In this document: one piece after another, positions 48,955 through 58,211 of the stretch | Layout of the letters: each line of letters opens with the position of its first letter | How positions within the stretch are numbered: the stretch's first letter is position 1 | DNA from: Paramicrobacterium humi | GTDB lineage: Bacteria; Actinomycetota; Actinomycetes; Actinomycetales; Microbacteriaceae | Assembly (NCBI RefSeq): GCF_900105715.1 | Contig: NZ_FNRY01000001.1 | Coordinates: 2,604,001 to 2,668,000 of the forward strand | Direction of reading: 5' to 3' | DNA: 64,000 nt | Position numbers and translations under genes: made by a program | Notes under the pieces: generated by a model | Database searches by the model: none | Told to the model about the DNA's origin: nothing | Seen by the model: the letters and a program-made list of their open reading frames with translations, nothing else

Positions 48955-49326
48955 GTGAGCCTGCGCAACAGTGCACGCTCGTCGGGTAGGTCATCGAATC
49001 TCCTTCGCCTCAACGACGATTGCGCGTTCGTCGCGCGCGTACATGCTGGCGAGAACGGCGTGAGCCCCTCCTTGCTATCCCGGCTCGGCAACGGCCTCAA
49101 GCCGGACACCGACGGCTTCGCCACAATCATCGCCTGGCTCCGACTCCCGGCCGAGGAATTCTTCGCGCACGAGGGACAGCGCGATGCCAACGACAACCCC
49201 GAACCCGACCTCATGGCGCAGCTCGCGCCGCTCCTGCGCGCCCGGAAGGATCTCAGCGAGACCGACGTCAGGTACCTGCAACAGGTGATCGGCGCGACCA
49301 TAGAACGTGCACGGGCCCAGGAATGA
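48955..49326 (+). CDS. XRE-type regulator, N-terminus uncertain
   Basis: About 124 aa from GTG 48955 (an ATG at 48856 is also in frame). The second helix and what follows are clear: GVSPSLLSRLGNGLKPDTDG and then WLRLPAEEFF, as in XRE regulators paired with ImmA/IrrE peptidases. The part before this does not look like a normal first helix, so the 5' end may be damaged. A degraded ImmA/IrrE gene follows, matching the usual pairing. Confidence 0.55.
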   Translation: MSLRNSARSSGRSSNLLRLNDDCAFVARVHAGENGVSPSLLSRLGNGLKPDTDGFATIIAWLRLPAEEFFAHEGQRDANDNPEPDLMAQLAPLLRARKDLSETDVRYLQQVIGATIERARAQE

Positions 49327-49329
49327 CTC

Positions 49330-49879
49330 GTGCGTCGAGGATTCAAGACCGAGGCGAAGAGCCTCGCGCTAGAGCTTAGGGCCGAGATCGGCCGCGACGC
49401 GCACGCGCCGTTCGACCCCTACGCCTTCGCCTCTGAGTACGGCATCCCAGTCGTCCAACTCAGCGACCTCGATGGTGCCGCGCGTGACCACTTCCTGTGA
49501 GCGGACGGAAGCGCACTGTCCGGGCCCTGATCCCGAACGCGAGCGGGGTAGTCATCCTAGAGAACGACGCTCAGCCCCTGACCCGTCGTCGCACCTCCAT
49601 GTGCCACGAACTCGCCCACGTCATCCTGGAGCACCAGTTTGGCGTCTCCTTTCCGACGAGAGCAAGTGTGGGCTGGGTGGCGACCAAGAAGCTGAAGCCG
49701 ACTGGCTCCCCGGGGACGATGCTGATCCCCAACGACGGAGCCTTCCGGCTCGCCCGAGCGAGCGCCACCGACGAGGAGACAGCGGATGCCTACAACGTCA
49801 GCCTCGGGATCGCCCCTGGAGAATGAACCAGAGCGGAGCACGCAAAGTCATGCAGCGAGCTCGCGCGAGATGGGCGTGA
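49330..49879 (+). pseudogene. Degraded ImmA/IrrE metallopeptidase
   Basis: The frame from GTG 49330 (RRGFKTEAKSLALELRAE...) ends at a TGA at 49498. The zinc motif CHELAHVILEHQFG is found in another frame (49497 onward). The expected continuation ESKCGLGGDQEAEADWLPG lies in a third frame, MLIPNDGAFRLARA is back in the second, and WRMNQSGARKVMQRARARWA ends in the third. At least four frame changes are needed, so no functional protease is made. Intact relatives cleave XRE-type repressors of mobile elements. Confidence 0.8.
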
Positions 49880-49887
49880 ACCATTCA

Positions 49888-50700
49888 TGACCAACCGGAT
49901 CAGCGCTTCCCCTCGGGACCTTCGAGGTCGTCTCCAAGATTGTCAGTGACCTTTACAGCGGCAGTGAACTCACGCGCATCATGTCTGAAGTACCGCTCCG
50001 CTCTGACCCAGGCGAAGGTTATACCAAGTGGCGTCGGCTCGCCCACGCTGTCTCCAGCAATCAAACAAAGACTGCCAATGGGAATGCGCTGATCGGTCTT
50101 GTGCGAGCGGCGATGCGGCCGGAACGGACACTCGACCGCAAGTCCCGAGCTGACATCGCGCGTGATGAGCTCAATCAGGTTCTCTCGCTAGCGAGCCTTG
50201 AAGTGCTCGCCTATGGACGAGTAGCAACGGCGAGTAAGGCATTTGCCAATACCGAGGCCCTCGCCCGCTCGAACGGCTCCACAAGATTCTTGAACAACGC
50301 GAGGCGCGTGCCGAGGCACTTGCGTACTGTCGAGAAGACCTCGTCCGCAAGGTTTACTACGAAACGGTTTTTGAGGCGCTCAAGGGCCTGGGAGCACGGG
50401 TTCGTTCTCAGACCGGCGTTGATGCCGATGGATACGCGCTCATCGAGAAAACGATGGCCGGCTCAGACCCGCCACTCCGGATCAACGGGGGCAAACCCGC
50501 ACCGAGCGAGATGAGCAACTCCGTATAGCCAACCTCGCGAAGGGGTTGTTCAGCGCCTTCCGGAATTCGGTGGCCCACGAGCCCAAGCTGCACTGGACGA
50601 TGAGCGAACTGGGCGGTCTCGACGTGCTGGGGACGCTATCTCTGATCCATCGTCGGCTGGACGGAGCGATCTCGCGGAACGGCGAGCTAGCCTGGACATG
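49888..50700 (+). pseudogene. Degraded Ymh-type protein (TIGR02391 family, HEPN-like)
   Basis: Family blocks occur in order but in different frames: FEVVSKIVSDLYSG and GYTKWRRLAHAVSS (frame of 49981), then ILEQREARAEALAYCREDLV and YYETVFEALKGLGARVRSQTG (another frame), and finally GLFSAFRNSVAHEPKLHWTM and LGTLSLIHRRLDGA (frame of 50546). RNSVAH fits the R-x4-H motif of HEPN ribonucleases. The last frame runs without a stop into the start of the OLD-like gene. Such genes are frequent in mobile elements and defence islands. Confidence 0.7.
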
Positions 50701-50806
50701 GCGAGACCCCTTCGATCGACCTGACACACGCATCGGCAGCGCGTGGCTGCTTGTGTTCTGCCGTTCGGGCGGCGCCATGGGGAAGGGTACCGAGAGAGGG
50801 AGTCAC

Positions 50807-52498
50807 ATGCTGGATAAGGTGCGGGTGCAGCGATTCAAGTCGGTTGTTGACGCCGAACTCACACTCGGCAACGTCACGGTGCTCGTCGGCCCCAACAACG
50901 CCGGCAAGAGCAGCTTGCTCCAGGCGATTCAGTTCGCCGTATCGGTCGCTCAGAGCCTCGAACTGACAGGAGCGCGCGGCTGGATTCGCGCGGAGGGTAC
51001 GCGGCCAGGTTCACTTGCCACCCAACAGCTCATCTACACGCCGCTGCGCGACGTTGACGCGCTAGCGCACGGGGGCGCTCTCCGAACAAACAGCAATGAA
51101 ATATCGGTGACTTTCGAGACCGATGATTTGGGCTCAGCTGAAGTCACGGTGAAGAAGGGTAAGAACAAGAACATCCAGGTCAACATCTCCGGTCAGACAC
51201 TCGGCGCGCGGCTAGAGCGTCTGACCGAACCGTTCTCCGTCGTCGCGCCCGGGCTCGCCGGAATTCCCGCCGTCGAGGCGTTTCAATCGAGCGGCGTCGT
51301 GCAACGGGCGGCAGCTCGGGGTGACGCGAACTCCGTGTTCCGCAATGTTTTACTGCAACTCTCGAAGAATCCAACGGCATGGGGGAACTTCGAAAGGTCG
51401 TTAGCTGAAATATTCCCTGACGTGAAGATTGAGGTGGCGTTCGACGACGCTTCTGACGAATACATCTCGGCCTGGGCGACTCGCGAGCATGGCCCGCGTC
51501 TTCCCATCGAGTCCTCGGGGACTGGGGTCCTGCAGGCAATCCAGGTGCTTGCATACGTCGGACTCTACGAGCCGAGACTGCTGATTCTCGACGAGCCCGA
51601 TGCGCACTTGCACCCCGACAATCAGCGTAAGCTCGCTCGGCTCCTCGTTTCCTTGGCTGCTGAGAGGACCTTCCAGGTGCTGATCTCCACACACTCTCGA
51701 CACATGCTGGACGAACTCGGACAACACAACTCGATCGTCCAGTGGATGAGCGCCGGTGAATTTCGTGACGGTGACTTTGATCGGGTGGCTGCCCTACTAG
51801 AACTTGGTGCCCTGGACGCTGGCGACCGGCTCAGGAACGGAGACACCTCGACCGTTCTGATCACAGAGGATAGCGATACTGAATACCTGAGGGCATTGGC
51901 CTTGTCATCTGGACTTGCCGAAGGCGAATTTGATATCTGGTCTTACTCTGGTTCGAGCCAGACTCAGGCTGCTGCTACGCTCGCCCGTTTCATCGCAGAG
52001 CACGCTCCTGGCACTCGGGTCGTTATCCACCGCGACCGCGACTACCTCGACGATGATCAAGTCGCTGATTTTGAGGCTGCTGTCTTAGCCGCAGGAGCCG
52101 CTCCGTTTGTGACCGTGGGAACGGATGTGGAAAGCCACTTTCTAGCACCGGAGCACCTAGGACTAGTCTTTAGTGAACTGACTCCTGAGAACATTGCCGA
52201 CATGCTTCAGCGAGCAACCGAAGTTACTAAACAGCACTCACTAGAGACGATGATCACGCAGCGCAATGCCGTAGATTCGCGCCGCCGCTCGCGCGAAGGA
52301 AAACCACCGAATCCTGGCGCCGTCGCCACTGCATGCAATAAAGCGTTCGATGACGATCCTGAGCGACACCGACATGGAAAGAAAACGCTGGGAGAGTTTC
52401 GGCGTCTCGCTCAAGAAGAGTTCAAGATCAACAATCGTTCCGTTGCCATACCCTCCGAATCCTTGAGAGTCCAGGTGCTGGAACCTCCGGCGGAATGA
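50807..52498 (+). CDS. OLD-family ATPase with C-terminal TOPRIM nuclease
   Basis: 563 aa from ATG 50807, with GAGAGGGAG upstream. ATPase half: Walker A GPNNAGKSS (28-36), signature-like ESSGTG (235-240), Walker B LLILDEP (D262/E263), switch H296. Nuclease half: TOPRIM glutamate E354 in LITEDSDTEY, metal aspartates D410 and D412 in VIHRDRDYL, and E442. All catalytic residues are present, so it looks functional. GajA of the Gabija system and phage P2 OLD have this architecture; no GajB-type helicase is next to it. AT-richer, especially in the last 500 bases. Confidence 0.8.
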   Translation: MLDKVRVQRFKSVVDAELTLGNVTVLVGPNNAGKSSLLQAIQFAVSVAQSLELTGARGWIRAEGTRPGSLATQQLIYTPLRDVDALAHGGALRTNSNEISVTFETDDLGSAEVTVKKGKNKNIQVNISGQTLGARLERLTEPFSVVAPGLAGIPAVEAFQSSGVVQRAAARGDANSVFRNVLLQLSKNPTAWGNFERSLAEIFPDVKIEVAFDDASDEYISAWATREHGPRLPIESSGTGVLQAIQVLAYVGLYEPRLLILDEPDAHLHPDNQRKLARLLVSLAAERTFQVLISTHSRHMLDELGQHNSIVQWMSAGEFRDGDFDRVAALLELGALDAGDRLRNGDTSTVLITEDSDTEYLRALALSSGLAEGEFDIWSYSGSSQTQAAATLARFIAEHAPGTRVVIHRDRDYLDDDQVADFEAAVLAAGAAPFVTVGTDVESHFLAPEHLGLVFSELTPENIADMLQRATEVTKQHSLETMITQRNAVDSRRRSREGKPPNPGAVATACNKAFDDDPERHRHGKKTLGEFRRLAQEEFKINNRSVAIPSESLRVQVLEPPAE

Positions 52499-52814
52499 CT
52501 CAAGGGTGTTGGAGGCGCAAGGAGCAGGAACTTTGGGCGATTGACTAAGCGCTTATCGATGCGACCGGCGAGACGGTGGCGGTATCAAACAGCGCTTGAA
52601 CTACCCTTGGCCATGACGTCGCGTTGACGCACTCGGTAACGGCGGTCCTGCACTGTTCTCGTCTCCTGGTGCGCACTGGACCGAGTCGAGCATCCTTTGA
52701 ACAAATGGGTTGGTCGAACGCAACGCAGGCAATGTGAGGAACTGGTCCATGGCGCTTCTTGGGTCGGGGGGAGCCGGGACCAAAGGGGACCACATCGTCG
52801 GCACCACGGATCCC
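52499..52814. other. Non-coding or scrambled stretch at the right side of the island
   Basis: No reading frame in this stretch resembles a known protein. A 10-bp palindrome TAAGCGCTTA occurs near 52546. It probably includes the junction between imported DNA and the truncated MBL gene. Confidence 0.5.
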
Positions 52815-53161
52815 GCTCGACACTCTACGAGACGGCACCGGACGCCGCGATCGCAAATGGCGACGAGTATGCCGTAGCAGGCGTCCAGCTGCGCGCAGTG
52901 CACACACCTGGGCACTCACCAGGGTCGACGTGCTTCGTCGCGCCCTCTCTGAACGCCGTGTTCACGGGTGACACCCTGTTCCAAGGCGGGCCCGGCGCGA
53001 CGGGGGGCTCATACAGCGACTTCCCGACGATCATCGAGTCGATCCGGACGCACCTCCTGACGTTGCCGGAAGAGACGGTCGTCTACACGGGTCACGGCGA
53101 CACGACAACGATCGGCGCTGAGAAGCCACACCTGGAGGAATGGATCGCGCGCGGCCATTGA
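52815..53161 (+). pseudogene. Truncated MBL-fold metallo-hydrolase
   Basis: Only the C-terminal part (about 115 residues) of a GloB-like hydrolase is present: LRAVHTPGHSPGSTCF, VFTGDTLFQGGPG, YTGHGDTTTIG and a terminal HLEEWIARGH. The N-terminal HxHxDH zinc motif is missing, so it cannot be active. It probably lost its 5' half when the island inserted, which places the right boundary here. Confidence 0.7.
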
Positions 53162-53235
53162 TCGACGCTTCGATGCCCGAGACAGGCGGGCTCGCTCTCT
53201 AGCGCGTCGCCCGTCACGGTGGTAGCTTGCCCACC

Positions 53236-53601
53236 ATGGCTTACGCAGCGTTTCCCAGTGTCGTGATCGATTGCCCTGACGCCGATGCGCTGGCGACGTT
53301 CTACGCCGACATGCTCGGCTGGAACGTCGAACAGGGTGACGACGGCGAATGGGTGGACATTCGTCCGGACGACCGCAAATCGTGCATTTCCTTCCAGTCC
53401 GTTGAGAACTACCGCGCACCGGAGTGGCCGGGGCAAGAGGTTCCGCAGCAGATGCACATCGACGTAATGGTGCGTGACCTGGACGAATCGGAAGCGGCGA
53501 CGTTGGCCGCGGGTGCGACGAAGGCGGAGACCCAGCCAGGGGAGACCTTTCGCGTGTTCCTCGACCCCGCCGGTCACCCGTTCTGCCTCTGCCTGAGCTG
53601 A
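53236..53601 (+). CDS. VOC (glyoxalase/bleomycin-resistance) family protein
   Basis: 121 aa. Two beta-alpha-beta-beta-beta modules: VVIDCPDADALATFYADMLGW early, and MHIDVMVRDLDESEAATLAAG then FLDPAGHPFCLCL late. Predicted metal ligands include the His of MHIDV. A leaderless promoter TAGCTT (53223-53228) is 7 nt before the ATG. Substrate unknown. It marks the return to resident DNA. Confidence 0.8.
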   Translation: MAYAAFPSVVIDCPDADALATFYADMLGWNVEQGDDGEWVDIRPDDRKSCISFQSVENYRAPEWPGQEVPQQMHIDVMVRDLDESEAATLAAGATKAETQPGETFRVFLDPAGHPFCLCLS

Positions 53602-53632
53602 CGCCCGGCGCGATTCGGGACCGCCGGCCGGT

Positions 53633-54311
53633 TCAGACGCCGTCTGCCCCTCGTGGTCGTGCGTCGTCTCCGCGCGGGACTCCCGGCCGCAGGGGAAGCA
53701 GGTAGAAGAGCCCGAGCAGGATGCAGGTCGCCAACGTGAGGTAGGGGCTCGCCAATCCGAGCAGCGCAGCGATGAGGTAGACAGGGGCGGCGATCGCGCT
53801 GCGAAGAAGCAGCGGCCGCCGCTGATGGGTCGTCATCGGGCCGTGGAGGAGAAGTGGCCGGGCGCCACAGGATGAGGTACTGCAGCGCGAGGAACACGGA
53901 TGACGTCACGAGGAACGATCCCGCGTAAATGACGGCGGCGAGATGCCCGCCCTGCGGCTCGGTCAAGTACGTCGCGAAGAGCGAGGTGCTGAAGGGCAGC
54001 GTCACGATGCAGAGCAGCAGAATCAGGTTCACGATGACAACCGAGTGGTCGGCGCTTCTCAGACGGCGAAGGGCCGCATGGTGGTTGATCCACATGATGC
54101 CGATCGCGAGAAACGAGATGACGTACGCGAGATAGTTGGGCCACATGTCGCCGAATCGGTTTGCGAGCGAAGCGCCTTCCTCGGGCTCCGGCACCCGCAG
54201 GTCGAGAATGAGCAAGGTGATCGCGACAGCGATGACGCCGTCCGAGAAGGCTTCGATCCGACCGAGGCCGTAAGTCTCCGCTGATTCCTGCGCCGCGCCG
54301 TCGCTGCTCAT
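53633..54311 (-). pseudogene. TMEM175-like potassium channel (DUF1211) with a frameshift
   Basis: From ATG 54311 the first 155 residues or so are a clear DUF1211 protein: RIEAFSDGVIAVAITLLILDL in helix 1 (the RxxxFSD motif lines the pore), then four further membrane segments. Near 53835-53865 the frame changes; the last membrane segments (SAIAAPVYLIAALLGLASPY, ATCILLGLFYLL) are in the +1 frame and end at 53633. The 5' frame instead runs into low-complexity sequence. Either a real frameshift mutation or a sequencing error. Confidence 0.7.
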
Positions 54312-54467
54312 ATGCCATTTAACACACGCCGCGTTCGATGTCGCCAGCAACCGGTCACGAAAGCGACCTCTGTCGGGTCATCGCTGTAGCCCACACGGAA
54401 TGGCGATCGGAGGCGACCATGAGAAGCATCGGACGTACACTGGAACCGCAAGGTTGAGGCACGAACA

Positions 54468-54914
54468 ATGTCGTTCACAGTGAACTCGGACGCGCGTCCC
54501 ATTCGCGCTGGCCTCGCCCTGCTCTGGGACAGGTTCTGGGACTGGCTTGCTCGGCCCATGCACTACTCCGCTGTGCACGAGTTCCGCGTCGCCAGCGAGA
54601 GCGGAGATCCGGTGTCTCTCGCGGCACTGCTCGACCCGGCCGTCGCCGTCGTTGTCGACGCCGGCGAAGAGAGCGATTCGAGCATCAGGGTCGTGGGAGG
54701 CGTCGGTGACGCCGTCGCGCTTCTCGTTCACGGCATGGCGCCTCGGCCGGGACTCGTGATCGAGGAACGCTCGGTGAACGGGCAAGCCGGCCTCATGCTC
54801 AACCACGGCGACGAAGCCAGCGCCGCGATCACCATCGATTTCACCGGCCACCTCATCAGCGCCGTGTGGATCCGGCTGCGGGCTCAACGCCTGCGACACT
54901 GGAACCACGTGTAA
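54468..54914 (+). CDS. NTF2/SnoaL-like protein
   Basis: 148 aa. The fold is suggested by an N-terminal helix pair, DPVSLAALLDPAVAVVVDAGEE near residue 47, a GGVGDAVALLVHG strand-helix and GHLISAVWIRLR at the end. This resembles the C-terminal NTF2-like domain of ECF sigma factors, but no sigma domains are attached. A small-molecule or regulatory role is possible. A 12-codon ORF with a good Shine-Dalgarno (54419-54457) precedes it. Confidence 0.6.
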   Translation: MSFTVNSDARPIRAGLALLWDRFWDWLARPMHYSAVHEFRVASESGDPVSLAALLDPAVAVVVDAGEESDSSIRVVGGVGDAVALLVHGMAPRPGLVIEERSVNGQAGLMLNHGDEASAAITIDFTGHLISAVWIRLRAQRLRHWNHV

Positions 54915-54934
54915 GCGTCGAGCAGGAGGCGGGG

Positions 54935-55144
54935 ATGGCGAATTCGTTCAAGGTCGGAGACCACGTGGGCTGGAACTCGGAGGCGGGGCACGTCTCAGGG
55001 ACGATCACCAAGGTGCACACGAAAGATGTCGAATACAAAGGGCACATGCGGCGGTGCACGCCCGACGATCCTCAGTACGAGATCAAGAGCGACAAGACCG
55101 ACCACGTCGCGATGCACAAGGGTTCTGCCCTCACCAAGATCTGA
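54935..55144 (+). CDS. DUF2945 (hypervirulence-associated TUDOR-like) protein
   Basis: 69 aa from ATG 54935 with GAGGCGGGG upstream. FKVGDHVGWNSEAGHVSGTI, then PQYEIKSDKTDHVAMHKG, is the DUF2945 pattern: a small beta-barrel. Function unknown; common as a stress-associated small protein in actinobacteria and proteobacteria. Confidence 0.8.
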   Translation: MANSFKVGDHVGWNSEAGHVSGTITKVHTKDVEYKGHMRRCTPDDPQYEIKSDKTDHVAMHKGSALTKI

Positions 55145-55147
55145 CCT

Positions 55148-56272
55148 TCACGCGCGCTCGAGCAGCACAGCGGTCTCGTAGTGACCCGATTGCGGGAACA
55201 TGTCGAGCACGCGCGCACGCACCGGACGCAGCGACGGCATCGCATCGAGGTCGCTCGCAAGCGTTACGGCATTGCAGCTCGAGTACACCACGTGCGGAAC
55301 GCTCGAACGCTCGAGCCACGCGGCAAGCCGGTCGCCGATGCCGCGCCGGGGCGGATTGACGATGACGAGATCCGGATGCCGAGACTGGCGCTCGGCGAAG
55401 GTCGTCGCGTCACCGGCGACGAACCTCGTGTTCGTCAGCTTCGCCGCCTGTGCACTCAGCGAGGCGCTCACTATCGCTTCCTCGCTCAGCTCGACGCCGG
55501 TCACCCGGCCAGCAGCGTGGGCGCAATTGAGGGCGAAGCCGCCGACGCCGCAGTACAGGTCCCACACGCTCTCCGGCCGCCGCTCCTCGACCCACCCGCG
55601 CACTTGCGCGTAGAGCGCCGTCGCGATCTGCGTGTTCGTCTGGACGAAGCTCTTCGCCCGCAGATTCAGCTCCACGCTGCCGAGCGGAATCCGAAGAGAC
55701 TCGGCGTCCGTGAGCACGATCTCCCGTTCGCCCTCGAGCACGGCCTTGTGCTCAGGCTGGATGTTCACCGACACGACCTGGAGCCGCGGCACCAGCTGAC
55801 GCAGCCCAGGCAAGTGCTTGCGGATGCGCGCGACGGGCTCCTGCGAGCGCAGGACGAAGCGCAGCATGAGCGCTCCGGTGCTCGACTCGGTGACGATCAG
55901 GTGTTTGAGTTCGCCACGTCTGGCCGGCACGTCGTACGGGGTGATGGCCGCTTGGGTGATGAAGTCGGCGAGCGCGGGAAACACGTTCAGGATGCCGGGG
56001 GAAATGATGCCGCACTCGCGCAGATCCACGCCCCGGCCGCTGCGGTTCATGATGCCGAGCGTCGGGGCATCGACGCTTCCGCCGACCACCATCTTCGCCT
56101 TCGTTCGGAAGCCGCTCTCGGCGCTTGCGACCGGCGGCAGCCATTCGATTCCGTCGTGGCGCTCGAGCAGCCGACGGCATTCGGCGTCCTTCGTAGCGAG
56201 CTGATCCTCATACGGTTCGCCCATGAGAGTGCACGAGCGGCACGCTCCCGCGTCGAAATAGGCACATTGCAT
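55148..56272 (-). CDS. rlmC: 23S rRNA (uracil)-C5-methyltransferase, RlmC type
   Basis: 374 aa. N-terminal cysteines (C3, C11, C14 and a fourth in LRECGII near residue 86) fit the iron-sulphur cluster of the RumA/RumB family. The Rossmann domain has VWDLYCGVGGFAL near 240, and the catalytic cysteine is in VYSSCNAVTLASDL near 334. The short version without a TRAM domain is RlmC-like, which methylates U747. Convergent with DUF2945, 3 nt apart. Confidence 0.85.
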   Translation of the reverse strand: MQCAYFDAGACRSCTLMGEPYEDQLATKDAECRRLLERHDGIEWLPPVASAESGFRTKAKMVVGGSVDAPTLGIMNRSGRGVDLRECGIISPGILNVFPALADFITQAAITPYDVPARRGELKHLIVTESSTGALMLRFVLRSQEPVARIRKHLPGLRQLVPRLQVVSVNIQPEHKAVLEGEREIVLTDAESLRIPLGSVELNLRAKSFVQTNTQIATALYAQVRGWVEERRPESVWDLYCGVGGFALNCAHAAGRVTGVELSEEAIVSASLSAQAAKLTNTRFVAGDATTFAERQSRHPDLVIVNPPRRGIGDRLAAWLERSSVPHVVYSSCNAVTLASDLDAMPSLRPVRARVLDMFPQSGHYETAVLLERA

Positions 56273-56336
56273 CGAGCGTCGAGTGTACCCGCGCGAGTTC
56301 CGCTGGCGCCGTGAGGAGCGTGCAAAGGGGCGGTGC

Positions 56337-56348
56337 TAGCATCCGAAC
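56337..56348 (+). promoter_or_regulatory. Leaderless promoter of the arylsulfotransferase-like gene
   Basis: TAGCAT (56337-56342) and a 6-nt gap precede ATG 56349. Confidence 0.5.
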
Positions 56349-57899
56349 ATGTCGAGCGACGACGAGAAGGACCCGCGGGGCGTCTCGCGGCGCCACGTCC
56401 TCGGACTCTCGGCGGCCGCGCTCGGCGGCGCCGTCGTCGGCGGAATCGCCGTGTGGGGCGGCGGCCAGTTCCTGGAGAACGCGCATGACGCGCAGGACGG
56501 CGAGAAGAAGGACGCGGGCGATGACGAGCCCAAGGAGCCCGCGCTCCGCCGCTTCGTCAGCACGGCGCTGACGATCGCCGCCGTGCAATCCTGGCGCAAA
56601 CCCGGTGCAACGCCGGCGTCCGGCTACCTGTTCGCGAGCCCCCGAACCGACATGTTCACGGGCGGGATCCTCGACGACGACGGGGAGCCGGTCTGGATCG
56701 CGCCGACCGGCGTCGACACGGGAGATGTGCGCGTGCAGACCTACCGCGGAAAGCCCGTCCTCACGTACTGGGCGGGACACGTCGGCGCGGGAAATGGGCA
56801 AGGCACGGGCTACATCCTCGACAACTCGTACCGGCAGATCGCTGTTGTGCGCGCGGGAGCCGGCTGCCTCGCAGACCTCCACGAGTTCACCCTCACCGAT
56901 CGCGACACCGCGCTCGTCACCGCCTACCCCATCGTGCGCACCGACCTTCGGCCGCTCGGCGGTCCCCGCGACGGCTACATGTACGGCTGCCGCGTGCAGG
57001 AGATCGACGTGGCGACGGGCAAAGTCCTCCTGGACTGGGACATGCTCGCGCACGTGCCGCTCGACGAGAGCGCCAAGCGCATCGACGACGACACCACGGG
57101 CGCGGACGCCGAGCACGCCTTCGACCCGTTCCACATCAACTCGGCGGATGCCGCAGGCGACCGGCTGCTCGTCTCGGCGCGACACACGAGCGCCCTGTAC
57201 GCGCTCGACCGCCGCACGGGCGAGGTTCTGTGGCGCCTTGGCGGGAGCGCAAGCGACTTCACGATCCCGGACGATGCGGCCTTCTCCTGGCAGCATGACG
57301 CGCGCTGGCACGGCCCCGACCGCATCAGCCTCTTCGACAACAACGGTGTGAAGGGCGACGAGGGCATCTCGGCGGGGCTCATCCTCGCCGTCGACGAATC
57401 GGCGAAGAGCGTGACGCTCGATCGCGCCTTTCGATACGGGAAGTACAAGGGCTACGCGATGGGAAACACGCAGCTGCTTGAGGACGGTTCGGTGCTCGTC
57501 GGCTGGGGCAGTGCGCCGGCCGCGACCGAGTTCACGGCCGACGGGGAAGCGGTCTTCGGGCTCACCGAGCTCGGCACCGGCTCCTATCGGGTGTACCGGC
57601 ACGCGTGGACCGGGAAGCCGGCCGCGCCGCCGGCCGTGGCGGCGCAGGCCGATGACGACGGCACGACGCGCGCCTACATGAGTTGGAACGGAGCGACCGA
57701 CGTCGCCAGCTGGCGACTGCTCGCGGGACCGAGCGAAGCGAAGCTCTCCGAGGTGGCGACGGCGAAACGCACCGGCTTCGAGACCAGCATCGCTATCCCG
57801 GCGAGCGCGGACGCAGCCGTGATCCGTGCGGAAGCGCGGGATTCCGGGGGAGCGGTCCTCGGTTCCTCCGCCATCGTCGCTCTTCGGGCGGCGACGTGA
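56349..57899 (+). CDS. Tat-exported arylsulfotransferase-like protein
   Basis: 516 aa. The N-terminus is a twin-arginine signal (SRRHVLGLSAAALGG, Arg14-Arg15), followed by a charged linker. The central part looks like a beta-propeller of the Arylsulfotran_2 family: DLHEFTLTDRDTALVTAY, DPFHINSADAAGDRLLVSAR, LYALDRRTGEVLWRLGG and FSWQHDARW, where the histidines are the likely active-site positions. The last 100 residues form a fibronectin-like domain. Probably acts outside the membrane; the substrate is unknown. Confidence 0.8.
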   Translation: MSSDDEKDPRGVSRRHVLGLSAAALGGAVVGGIAVWGGGQFLENAHDAQDGEKKDAGDDEPKEPALRRFVSTALTIAAVQSWRKPGATPASGYLFASPRTDMFTGGILDDDGEPVWIAPTGVDTGDVRVQTYRGKPVLTYWAGHVGAGNGQGTGYILDNSYRQIAVVRAGAGCLADLHEFTLTDRDTALVTAYPIVRTDLRPLGGPRDGYMYGCRVQEIDVATGKVLLDWDMLAHVPLDESAKRIDDDTTGADAEHAFDPFHINSADAAGDRLLVSARHTSALYALDRRTGEVLWRLGGSASDFTIPDDAAFSWQHDARWHGPDRISLFDNNGVKGDEGISAGLILAVDESAKSVTLDRAFRYGKYKGYAMGNTQLLEDGSVLVGWGSAPAATEFTADGEAVFGLTELGTGSYRVYRHAWTGKPAAPPAVAAQADDDGTTRAYMSWNGATDVASWRLLAGPSEAKLSEVATAKRTGFETSIAIPASADAAVIRAEARDSGGAVLGSSAIVALRAAT

Positions 57900-57917
57900 G
57901 CGCCCGTTGAACGACGC

Positions 57918-58211
57918 TCAGCGTGTCGAGGGCACGGCGAAGACTTCCACGGCGTCATCGAGGCTCCCTTCGACGCTGCGCTTCGGCCCACCTTCGATCG
58001 CGAGAACCTCGTAGCCTTCCGCGGTCTTCTCGATGAGTCCGAGAACCGATGACGCGTCGTGCACGGGGACCCGTCGGTCACAGACGCGCCACTCGTTATC
58101 GGAGAGTTTGTCGAGCGATATGTCGCTGCGATCCCGCTGGACGTAATCGCCTTCAGCATGCATCTGGTCGCGCGACGCGTCTGCGCCAAGCATTGTCACG
58201 ATGACCCCCAT
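57918..58211 (-). CDS. Small hypothetical protein
   Basis: 97 aa (or 91 from an inner ATG at 58193). Contains EWRVCDRRVPVHDASSVLGL and then YEVLAIEGG, a mixed alpha/beta pattern. No known domain recognised. It converges with the arylsulfotransferase gene. Confidence 0.5.
   Translation of the reverse strand: MGVIVTMLGADASRDQMHAEGDYVQRDRSDISLDKLSDNEWRVCDRRVPVHDASSVLGLIEKTAEGYEVLAIEGGPKRSVEGSLDDAVEVFAVPSTR

Noticed and set aside
46119-52498. A complete known defence system (Gabija, Wadjet, Septu)
   Set aside because: The partner genes that define those systems are absent; only single ATPase components resemble them.
52545-52919. Minus-strand ORF of 124 codons between the OLD gene and the MBL remnant
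   Set aside because: No recognisable motif, no ribosome-binding site, and it overlaps the MBL remnant.
54419-54457. 12-codon ORF with a good Shine-Dalgarno upstream of the NTF2-like gene
   Set aside because: Too short and without regulatory codon bias or a clear RNA structure; mentioned only in the neighbour's entry.
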